Source of the DNA: Lachnospiraceae bacterium
GTDB lineage: Bacteria > Bacillota > Clostridia > Lachnospirales > Lachnospiraceae
Direction: 5' to 3'
DNA: 64,000 bases
Assembly (NCBI GenBank): GCA_018056425.1
Contig: JAGPFR010000004.1
Span: 31,394-95,393 of the forward strand
This document shows positions 35,644 to 43,894 of this stretch, piece by piece (positions within the stretch are counted from its first letter, which is position 1; each line of letters starts with the position of its first letter). The notes under the pieces were generated by a model. It saw only the letters and a program-made list of their open reading frames with translations. It searched no databases and had not been told where the DNA came from. Position numbers and translations under genes: made by a program.

Positions 35644-36489
35644 ATGAATAAAAACACTCAGGAAACAATACATTTTGAAACCCCGACTTCCATCTCCATC
35701 ACCAATGACGAGATACCGGAGATTTATCCTCCTCATTGGCATAATGCTGCGGAGTTTACCGTCGCTCTCAAAGACGGATGCAAATACAAGATTGGGGATA
35801 CTATCTATAAATTAAATGCCGGAGATGTTCTTCTGATATGGCCCAGGCAGATCCACGAAACAGTCAAGATTCCCAAAAACGGAGCGATATTCATCCAGTT
35901 TTCTTCTCTGATCCTGGAGAACAACATGGATCTTTTATCCGTGTCCAGATTTCTCTATGATTGCAAGCACATATCCGTCAAAGAAGAACCGGTCCTTGCC
36001 GAATTCATAGCAGACAGAATATTTGAGATCGAGAGGATCAAAAAATCCAGAGATATGTTTGCAGAGTCAAGAAGCAAGGGATGTGTTTATGAGATACTGG
36101 TAAGTATCGGTGAGCATGTCATGTCGGACAACAGCTCTCTTATCGATTCCGAAGACACCTCCAGGATAGGATGGCAATACATACATGCTGCATGCAATTA
36201 TATCTCCGAGAATTCATCCAATCCCATCACACAGACGGAGGTTGCGAATCATATCGGAATAAGCACCTTCTATTTCTCGAAACTGTTTAAGCAGTACATG
36301 CACATATCATTCCCGGCCTACCTGGCCAATATCAGGGTAAAGAGCGCCACATCTCTTCTGCTCGATAAGGGATTATCCATCACAGATTGTGCGTTCATGG
36401 CAGGATTCCAGTCCACTACCACCTTCAATAAGGTGTTCAGAGAGATCACAGGATACTCACCAAGGAATTACAGAAAACTGTACAGATAA
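35644..36489 (+). CDS. AraC family transcriptional regulator
   Basis: One of only two plus-strand genes. I choose ATG 35644 (MNKNTQETIHFETP) over TTG 35617, which would lie within the promoter. The N-terminal cupin-like sensor (IYPPHWHNAAEFTVALKDGCKYKIGD, LNAGDVLLIWPRQIHE) carries the His/Glu pattern of sugar sensors. The C-terminal two helix-turn-helix domains are ITQTEVANHIGISTFYFSKLFKQYM and ITDCAFMAGFQSTTTFNKVFREITGYSPRNYRK. About 281 residues. It is divergent from the MATE/glycosidase-like operon and is the obvious candidate regulator of it. No SD is visible. Confidence 0.93.
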   Translation: MNKNTQETIHFETPTSISITNDEIPEIYPPHWHNAAEFTVALKDGCKYKIGDTIYKLNAGDVLLIWPRQIHETVKIPKNGAIFIQFSSLILENNMDLLSVSRFLYDCKHISVKEEPVLAEFIADRIFEIERIKKSRDMFAESRSKGCVYEILVSIGEHVMSDNSSLIDSEDTSRIGWQYIHAACNYISENSSNPITQTEVANHIGISTFYFSKLFKQYMHISFPAYLANIRVKSATSLLLDKGLSITDCAFMAGFQSTTTFNKVFREITGYSPRNYRKLYR

Positions 36490-36494
36490 AACCC

Positions 36495-36522
36495 AAGCGT
36501 CCGCAATCTGCGGACGCTTTTT
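36495..36522 (+). terminator. Rho-independent terminator after the AraC gene
   Basis: AAGCGTCCGCA/TGCGGACGCTT, 11 bp with a 3-base loop, followed by T's. It separates the AraC gene from the convergent membrane-protein gene. Confidence 0.92.
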
Positions 36523-36525
36523 GAA

Positions 36526-37590
36526 TTAATACTCAGAATCTGACGGAATATATCCCAGATCATAATTTTCTCCGTTTGAATCCGTCACCCTGACAGCATA
36601 GAGTTCTCCCACCTCAGATATCAGATCAAATATTCCGTTTTGACTTATGGTATATGTAAATCTGCCGGTTCCGTGCTCATAATCAAATTCATCACAGGTA
36701 TAGGTAACGGTTCCATTCAATCCAATTACAGTTATTTCTTCTGCATCCGGTATTTCAAGATTAGTGTTCATGGATGATGCATATATGACCGCTGTTTTTT
36801 CCGTAAGTTCTGCGGAAGGGCGGTGGCCCCATCCGTCAGCTTTCACATAAGACAGTTCGGGCCAATAAGATAAAATATCCGTACCGGAATCCAGTGTGTT
36901 CGCCAACGTTTCACAGGATCCGTGATATTCGACTATTCCCTTTATGGGCAAAAAAGAGGAAAGATCCTTTATCACACCATTCCGCAGCATATCTGTCTGA
37001 CCCGTATAAATACTTACTATATGATCATATGTTTCATCATCAGTATAGTTATCCAGCCCAAAAACACCGCCAAAGGACCCGTGATCAATATAACCCTCCA
37101 CCGAAATGCCGATTTTTTCGGTTTTATCTATTCCATCACATGAATTAAACGCTTCAGCCATAAGAGACGGATAGGAGATACCATCGCTGCTTACTAAATA
37201 ATCATAAGATGTACTTCCATTGTATTCATGATATTCCTGTCCCTCATAAATCAGGTCATCTCCCCTGAATTCTTCTATGCTTTCCGAAAGCGGATCATCA
37301 GGAGCCTGCGTTCTCGGATCATTTGATCTTTCAAGAGTACCCGTGATAACAAGGATCAGTATTATTGTGAGCACTGCAATAAATATATAACCGAATATAC
37401 TGTTGATAAACTTGATGAATATGCGTAAAACTCCTGTTTCCATTTTTCCAGGATGTAATTCTTTCCACATGACAAGAGCATGTCTTAACAGAAGATTTAA
37501 ACCTGACACGATAAACAGCGCTCCGGTAATACCGAAGATAAGATACAGGAGATTGGCTATTCCGACATTCATTAAAATATAATAATTCAT
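36526..37590 (-). CDS. Membrane-anchored protein with large extracellular-type domain, unknown function
   Basis: I do not recognise this 354-residue protein. Two hydrophobic segments (about 10-35 and 62-84) are separated by a basic stretch (RHALVMWKELHPGKM). After the second segment come about 270 hydrophilic residues, rich in Asp, Glu, Tyr and Ser. They start with an acidic linker and include DHIVSIYTGQTDMLRNGVIKDLSSFLP and a beta-rich end (ITVIGLNGTVTYTCDEFDYEHGTGRFTYTISQNGIFD). It is predicted to be anchored with the C-terminus outside. Its base composition looks AT-richer than its neighbours. It follows a four-TM gene by 11 bases, so the two are a pair. Possibly lineage-specific. Confidence 0.7.
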   Translation of the reverse strand: MNYYILMNVGIANLLYLIFGITGALFIVSGLNLLLRHALVMWKELHPGKMETGVLRIFIKFINSIFGYIFIAVLTIILILVITGTLERSNDPRTQAPDDPLSESIEEFRGDDLIYEGQEYHEYNGSTSYDYLVSSDGISYPSLMAEAFNSCDGIDKTEKIGISVEGYIDHGSFGGVFGLDNYTDDETYDHIVSIYTGQTDMLRNGVIKDLSSFLPIKGIVEYHGSCETLANTLDSGTDILSYWPELSYVKADGWGHRPSAELTEKTAVIYASSMNTNLEIPDAEEITVIGLNGTVTYTCDEFDYEHGTGRFTYTISQNGIFDLISEVGELYAVRVTDSNGENYDLGYIPSDSEY

Positions 37591-37601
37591 AGTCCCTCCT
37601 G

Positions 37602-38048
37602 TCAGCAGATTCCAAATTCAAGTCCTAAAACTTCGTACACTATTTTTCCGATAAAGCCAAACACAACAAAGCCCAGTGAGAAGGAAAGAAAATTGGCAAG
37701 ATAGGTAAAAAGCACAATATGTGAAAGGCTTTTATCGGACACGTTCCGGTAAAAATGTATTTCGCAGAAAGGAATTATTATTATCTCGGCAACGGCAGTC
37801 CACAGATACGCCGGTAATTTATAGTCCGTGTAAAAAACAAACTGACACAGATAAAAGATCAAAACCGTACACATATTGAATGAAACATTGGTGCAGATAT
37901 TAAGTGACTTCACAAAGCGCTTATTATCAGTAATACTGGACCTGACAATCACCGGCTTTTCAATAAGCACCGTAAAGTAAGCCACCGAATATACAAGAAG
38001 TGGCCCCAAGGTAATAGTGAGCAAAAACATACAACCCATATATCCCAT
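37602..38048 (-). CDS. Small four-TM membrane protein, unknown function
   Basis: This 148-residue protein has four hydrophobic segments (about 8-28, 48-70, 80-96 and 110-140) joined by short loops and no recognisable motif. It is the first gene of a two-gene unit with the 354-residue membrane protein. The unit lies between two terminators and is AT-rich relative to the flanking housekeeping genes, which suggests acquired or fast-evolving genes. The start is ATG 38048; MGCMFLL at 38039 is an alternative. Gene-free bases 38049-38240 are AT-rich and hold nothing I can support. Confidence 0.65.
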   Translation of the reverse strand: MGYMGCMFLLTITLGPLLVYSVAYFTVLIEKPVIVRSSITDNKRFVKSLNICTNVSFNMCTVLIFYLCQFVFYTDYKLPAYLWTAVAEIIIIPFCEIHFYRNVSDKSLSHIVLFTYLANFLSFSLGFVVFGFIGKIVYEVLGLEFGIC

Positions 38049-38240
38049 AACACTATCCCCTTTCGATCAAGAAAGCACCGGCATCACACATCATCCGGTC
38101 ATGAAAGGAACAGAGAATATCAGAATAAAACTCAGATTTCAGAAATAAAAAAGGATAACTTTTTTAAAGAGTTTTTCATAATTATTCCCCTAAAAAGCCC
38201 CCTATGGACATATTAACACAGGGCTTATATAAACACAAAA

Positions 38241-38277
38241 AAAGTCCCTGCATTGTGCAAGCACATGCAGGGACTTT
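38241..38277 (-). terminator. Rho-independent terminator after groEL
   Basis: AAAGTCCCTGCA/TGCAGGGACTTT with a 13-base loop and a run of T on the minus strand, 33 bases past the groEL stop. Confidence 0.9.
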
Positions 38278-38310
38278 TCAATATTAATATCTGTGGCAGT
38301 AATCCGTGAA

Positions 38311-39951
<1,641 letters not shown>

Positions 39952-40242
39952 TTATTTTACAATTGCGAGGATATCGTTCTGCTTAACAACAATGTACTCC
40001 TCGTCATCTTCAAGTTTAACTTCTGTTCCGGCATATTTCTGATAGATTACTCTGTCGCCCTTTTTAACTTCCATCTTGACTTCCTTGCCGTCAGCGGTGA
40101 TTCCGGGGCCTACAGCAACTACATCACCCTGTGAGGGCTTTTCTTTTCCTGCTGCTCCTGCAAGGATGATTCCGGACTTGGTGGTCTCTTCGGCAGCTAC
40201 TGCCTTAAGGACTACTCTGTCACCTAAAGGTACTAACTTCAT
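39952..40242 (-). CDS. groES: Co-chaperonin GroES (Hsp10)
   Basis: Start at ATG 40242 (MKLVPLGDRVVLK) behind GGAGG; the frame upstream to 40299 reaches into the CIRCE and is not conserved. The 96-residue protein has KTKSGIILAGAAGKEKPSQGDVVAVGPG-like mobile-loop sequence (ETTKSGIILAGAAGKEKP) and VIYQKYAGTEVKLEDDEEYIVVKQNDILAIV. GroES caps the GroEL ring. Heat-shock control by HrcA follows from the perfect CIRCE upstream. Confidence 0.98.
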   Translation of the reverse strand: MKLVPLGDRVVLKAVAAEETTKSGIILAGAAGKEKPSQGDVVAVGPGITADGKEVKMEVKKGDRVIYQKYAGTEVKLEDDEEYIVVKQNDILAIVK

Positions 40243-40292
40243 ATTATTGCCTCCTTCTTGACGCATATATATGCGTTGCTCGTTTTCTTTTG

Positions 40293-40319
40293 TTAGCACT
40301 CAATTAATTTGAGTGCTAA
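40293..40319 (-). promoter_or_regulatory. CIRCE operator (HrcA binding site)
   Basis: TTAGCACTC-N9-GAGTGCTAA is a perfect match to the CIRCE consensus and lies between the promoter and groES. It marks groESL as HrcA-repressed; hrcA itself is not in the window. Confidence 0.98.
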
Positions 40320-40331
40320 TCGACATTACCT

Positions 40332-40360
40332 ATATTAGTATTTCCTATTTTGAAATGCAA
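40332..40360 (-). promoter_or_regulatory. Sigma-A promoter of groESL
   Basis: TTGCAT (40355-40360), 17 bases and TAATAT (40332-40337), with the CIRCE directly downstream. Confidence 0.85.
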
Positions 40361-40398
40361 GCATAAAGACGAGATTTTTGAGATTTTTTATAAAATTC

Positions 40399-41904
40399 TT
40401 AATTGCCGTAATATTCGTCCCTGGGAACGGTTCTGAGATCATCGATACCGAAGTATTCGGACATGATCCTGTTTTCCTCTTCATTACAGTCCGCCGATAT
40501 ATCCCTGTTGATCAAAAACCAGGGTTTATAGGCATATTCCGGCACTACGACGTCATGCCTGTCGGAGTTTTCTATTATACTGACCCTTTCCAGAAACTCC
40601 TCATGGAATGCATAAGCTTCACCGGAGTGGATATAGTAATATGCCCCGAACGAAGATACCGCACCGATCTTGTCTGCGGTTATGTGAAAAGAAAACAGGA
40701 GCATTACCAAAGCCGAGACATAGTAAAGCACATAATGCCTGAACCTGAGGGAGGTCATTGAATAAACCTTATCCGCGATTCCGCTGCGTCTCAGATATCC
40801 TATCCAGTAAATCTCATTTGCAAACAGCAGTATCTGGAATGTAAAACAGACCGGTATCCATGTTCTGGACAATCCCGCACTTCCCATCGAATAGAAACTG
40901 GAAGTATATCCGGTGCAATAGAAACAATAAGATAAAAGGGTAAATAAAGCCGGATATCTGAAACCGAATGAAGTCTTTCTGACCATCCTCCCGATAACGG
41001 GGATTGCTATGACCATAAGTAAGAGAACGAAAGGACCGCTGAATTTCCAGGTATTTACCACGCCTTCCTTAAGTGAATCGACAATTGCCGCGATCGCGCC
41101 CTCGCCCTGATATGAAGCCTGGCGGTGAAGGTTTCCGGGCGCAGTCAGGTTAAGCTTAAGTCCGAATGCATAGACTAAGATCGCGGGGATGTACCAAAGA
41201 GCTTTCCGTTTGTCTCTGATAAATGCTATCACCGTATATCCGAAGAGAAGTAAAAGTCCCTGTATGCAGGTTACAAAATTTGCTCCCGCACAGACGAATG
41301 CAAGAAAAGTGAGTGTGAGACACAAAATGATACGTACCGCGGTAATCTTCTCACTGAAAAGAAGTACCATAACCGCCGTCATCGTAAACATCACGCTGTG
41401 CATAAATACATAATGAACACCGCTGTTATACCAGTAAAAGCCCTGCTGCGCGGTATAGATGCATTCGGTAAGCGTAAGGGTAACTATTACGGAAAAGATG
41501 ACCCTCTTACTCCTGTCAGCCTTCAGAAATTCCCTTGTAAGGATCATGGACATGAACATGACGGACATGGCAAGCGATGTTATGAGCAGCACAGGTCCAA
41601 GAAAATAATACTTATAGCCCAGAGCAGCCGGCATCTGAGCCATCATAAAGATGGATGAATATGTTCCCTGCCACGAATAATAATAGCTGACGACAGTTTC
41701 AAATCCTGCCTTGATCGCAGTCATTAAACCGTAGCCGTATCTCTGCTCTTTCCACAGATTGAGGCCATAGCTGAAATCGTCATATCGGGGAACGGCATAA
41801 AAAGCGAGCCTGTACAGCGGAATAAGTGCGACGATAAGCGCTGCAACAGATAAGACGGCAAGAACCTTTTCAGAAAATCTGATCTTAAATATTTTACCGA
41901 TCAT
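40399..41904 (-). CDS. DUF6056-type polytopic membrane protein
   Basis: Start at ATG 41904 (MIGKIFKIRFSEKV) behind AAGGAG; an upstream ATG at 41970 would begin inside the previous terminator. About 501 residues with some 12 hydrophobic segments. The first outer loop has YDDFSYGLNLWKEQRYG, followed by SWQGTYSSIFMMAQMPAALG. This layout matches the DUF6056 family, which resembles GT-C-type glycosyltransferases with an acidic YDDF/DDxxY first loop. I infer a possible role in surface glycan or lipid-linked sugar transfer. The DUF name is recalled from sequence pattern and needs a profile check. Confidence 0.7.
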   Translation of the reverse strand: MIGKIFKIRFSEKVLAVLSVAALIVALIPLYRLAFYAVPRYDDFSYGLNLWKEQRYGYGLMTAIKAGFETVVSYYYSWQGTYSSIFMMAQMPAALGYKYYFLGPVLLITSLAMSVMFMSMILTREFLKADRSKRVIFSVIVTLTLTECIYTAQQGFYWYNSGVHYVFMHSVMFTMTAVMVLLFSEKITAVRIILCLTLTFLAFVCAGANFVTCIQGLLLLFGYTVIAFIRDKRKALWYIPAILVYAFGLKLNLTAPGNLHRQASYQGEGAIAAIVDSLKEGVVNTWKFSGPFVLLLMVIAIPVIGRMVRKTSFGFRYPALFTLLSYCFYCTGYTSSFYSMGSAGLSRTWIPVCFTFQILLFANEIYWIGYLRRSGIADKVYSMTSLRFRHYVLYYVSALVMLLFSFHITADKIGAVSSFGAYYYIHSGEAYAFHEEFLERVSIIENSDRHDVVVPEYAYKPWFLINRDISADCNEEENRIMSEYFGIDDLRTVPRDEYYGN

Positions 41905-41930
41905 TTCTGTACTCCTTTTTAAAATAAAAA

Positions 41931-41959
41931 AGACTCCGGGAAACTTTTCCCCGGAGTCT
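41931..41959 (-). terminator. Rho-independent terminator between the C39-like gene and the DUF6056 gene
   Basis: AGACTCCGGG/CCCGGAGTCT with a T-run on the minus strand. The next gene's SD follows closely, so partial read-through is possible. Confidence 0.88.
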
Positions 41960-41980
41960 GACGTTTTCAAACCTTACATA

Positions 41981-42652
41981 TTAAATCTGGATCTCAAGAT
42001 ACCCCACAAGTTTAGTCATGTCGTACTCATCCATGATACCGAGATTGGGATCATAGAACTTGCCGTTAAAGTAAAGAAGATAATGACTGAATCTTCCCAT
42101 CTTCTCCATAAGGATCGCACATTTGGGAAGGACGACATTGTCCCCTTCTCCGGGATAAACAATGACATTGCTGTGGTTTATTCCGTAATAGTTGAGAGCA
42201 GAGATAAGTCTGCCCATTGTTCCCTGCCACTCACGGCAATCCATTACGGAAACGACATCCGCGATGGTAACCCCCGCTAACATCGCTATACATGCCTGTC
42301 CGCAAAGTCCGTCTCCGGGCTGGATTATAAGGTTGATGGAATCGATCTTCCTGATGGGATTATCCACACTGTAGGGAGAATTCTGATCCATTCTGATAAG
42401 TGTATCCGTGATATGAAGAAGGAATTTGTGATTCACGTTCATATCCAGATTGAGCTCTGTTCCCGCAGGGATCATGAGCTTATACATACCCTTTTCAAGA
42501 GGTACAAGGTTACACTTGATAAACTGGTTGTCGATTATAAGCTCTGCGCTTATCTCATCACGGTGTTTGCAAACCTCCCAGATATTGAAAGGAATGTTGA
42601 TCTTAACTTCATCGTTTTCTTTTTCGATCTTGGAAGTAAAAAAGTATTTCAT
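41981..42652 (-). CDS. DUF1905-like / papain-like (C39-type) cysteine peptidase fusion
   Basis: The first 90 residues (YFFTSKIEKENDEVKINIPFNIW, AELIIDNQFIKCNLVPLEKGMYKLMIPAG) resemble the DUF1905 beta-barrel. Then GDGLCGQACIAMLAGVTIADVV has a Cys positioned like a papain/C39 nucleophile, with a preceding Gln-like oxyanion position. HYLLYFNGKFYDPNLG supplies a His and an Asp in the right order. No signal peptide, so a cytoplasmic or inactive peptidase is possible. 223 residues. The linkage of the two domains is an inference from motif layout, and no neighbour explains it. It has its own promoter. Confidence 0.6.
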   Translation of the reverse strand: MKYFFTSKIEKENDEVKINIPFNIWEVCKHRDEISAELIIDNQFIKCNLVPLEKGMYKLMIPAGTELNLDMNVNHKFLLHITDTLIRMDQNSPYSVDNPIRKIDSINLIIQPGDGLCGQACIAMLAGVTIADVVSVMDCREWQGTMGRLISALNYYGINHSNVIVYPGEGDNVVLPKCAILMEKMGRFSHYLLYFNGKFYDPNLGIMDEYDMTKLVGYLEIQI

Positions 42653-42731
42653 AAGTCTTTCCCTTTAATGACATGCACGGGGCTTATATATCCCAATACA
42701 TTGTAAGCAGTTTCACTGCTTTGACCTGTAA

Positions 42732-42761
42732 AGTATATTATAGAGCAAAAAGATTTGTCAA
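42732..42761 (-). promoter_or_regulatory. Promoter of the C39-like gene
   Basis: TTGACA (42756-42761), 18 bases and TATACT (42732-42737) on the minus strand. A leader hairpin AAGCAGT/ACTGCTT follows at 42705-42721. Confidence 0.7.
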
Positions 42762-42786
42762 TTTAGGCATTTTGCAGTTTTATTCG

Positions 42787-43416
42787 TCAGTAATAAATGC
42801 TTTCACCGGCCTTTGGAATAACTCTTCCGCCGGTCATATCCGTTATCCTGCTCATAAGAGCCTGCGCTTTTTCCTCGGGGCCGAGCACGGTTATTGTGAC
42901 CTTATCGGTATAACCGGAATCCGTGATGGTATAATCCTCACTTTCAAGAAGCCTTCTGATGCCGCCCTCATCCGGATAATCGCACACAAAGGTTATATAC
43001 ACGCCGCGTCTTATAGGAGAAACATTTGCATTTTCAAGAGCCTGTGACGCAGCATCCGAATATGCCCTGACCAGACCGCCCGTTCCGAGCAGAACCCCGC
43101 CGAAGTACCTGGTCACGGTGCAGACCGCATTCACTAGACCCGCTCCTTCCATAATGCTCAGGATAGGTCTTCCCGCAGTCCCCGAAGGTTCGCCGTCGTC
43201 GGAACACTTATTAATGATCTGCCCGCCTTCCATAACGATGTAAGCCCAGCAGTTATGCCTTGCGTCGTTATACTTTTTGCGGACGGTATTAATGAATTCT
43301 TCCGCTTCCGAAGCGCTCGATATGCTCACGAGATTTCCGATGAATCTGGATTTGGTCACCACGATCTCGCTGCTTCCGTTTTCTTTTATAACATTGTATG
43401 AATCATTTAATGCCAA
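42787..43416 (-). CDS. YigZ/IMPACT family protein (UPF0029)
   Basis: This 209-residue protein has the IMPACT N-terminal domain: VVTKSRFIGNLVSISSASEAEEFINTVRKKYNDARHNCWAY, SDDGEPSGTAGRPILSIM and VTRYFGGVLLGTGGLVRAYSDAA. A C-terminal DUF1949 ferredoxin-like half (YITFVCDYPDEGGIRRLLESEDY) completes the usual YigZ layout. Its molecular role is unsettled; links to translation control and peptidase-like activity are reported for relatives. It stands alone, divergent from the small coiled-coil gene with an overlap of their 5' regions only in spurious frame extensions. Confidence 0.93.
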   Translation of the reverse strand: MALNDSYNVIKENGSSEIVVTKSRFIGNLVSISSASEAEEFINTVRKKYNDARHNCWAYIVMEGGQIINKCSDDGEPSGTAGRPILSIMEGAGLVNAVCTVTRYFGGVLLGTGGLVRAYSDAASQALENANVSPIRRGVYITFVCDYPDEGGIRRLLESEDYTITDSGYTDKVTITVLGPEEKAQALMSRITDMTGGRVIPKAGESIYY

Positions 43417-43487
43417 GTTTATTCCTTTTCAAAAGCCCGAACAGATGCTATAGTAAATGGGCAATATCAATTAAGGGGGCAGAATCT

Positions 43488-43820
43488 ATGGATGTTTTTG
43501 AAAAAATCGGCGAATCGGTATATATGGCAGGCCTTCAGGTCAAAAACAAAGCCAAAGAGGTTGCTGACATCGCCAGCCTTAAAACCCAGGTAACAACCTG
43601 CGATGAAGTAATACGCAAGAATTTCATAGCAATCGGTAAAGCTTATTATGAGAAAAATAAGGATAATCCGGATGCCGAATATATCAAGCATATCACGGCC
43701 ATCAAAAATGCCGAGTCAGGTAAGGAAAGACTTCTTGATGAAATAGAGGCCAGAAAAAACGGTCTCGATCCCGAAGCCGAAACCGACTCGGATCCCGATG
43801 ACGAATACAAATACAAATAA
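43488..43820 (+). CDS. Small coiled-coil protein, unknown function
   Basis: Start at ATG 43488 (MDVFEKIGESVYMAG) behind AGGGGG; the longer frame from 43398 would overlap YigZ. About 110 residues, nearly all helical: KVKNKAKEVADIASLKTQ-type coiled coil, then YYEKNKDNPDAEYIKHITAIKNAESGKERLLDEIEAR, and an acidic tail (ETDSDPDDEYKYK). Similar N-terminal helices occur in Lachnospiraceae proteins that carry a zinc ribbon, but none is present here. It has a weak promoter (TTTTCA-17-TATAGT) and its own terminator. Function unknown. Confidence 0.75.
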   Translation: MDVFEKIGESVYMAGLQVKNKAKEVADIASLKTQVTTCDEVIRKNFIAIGKAYYEKNKDNPDAEYIKHITAIKNAESGKERLLDEIEARKNGLDPEAETDSDPDDEYKYK

Positions 43821-43832
43821 TATCTTAATCTT

Positions 43833-43860
43833 AAACGGCGGAAGATTTCTTCCGCCGTTT
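43833..43860. terminator. Bidirectional terminator between the coiled-coil gene and the PBP gene
   Basis: AAACGGCGGAAGA/TCTTCCGCCGTTT, a 13-bp stem with A-run on one side and T-run on the other, lies between the two convergent genes and can serve both. Confidence 0.9.
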
Positions 43861-43894
43861 TATTATGTCCAGATCAGGTGAAGCGCTTTGCGGA

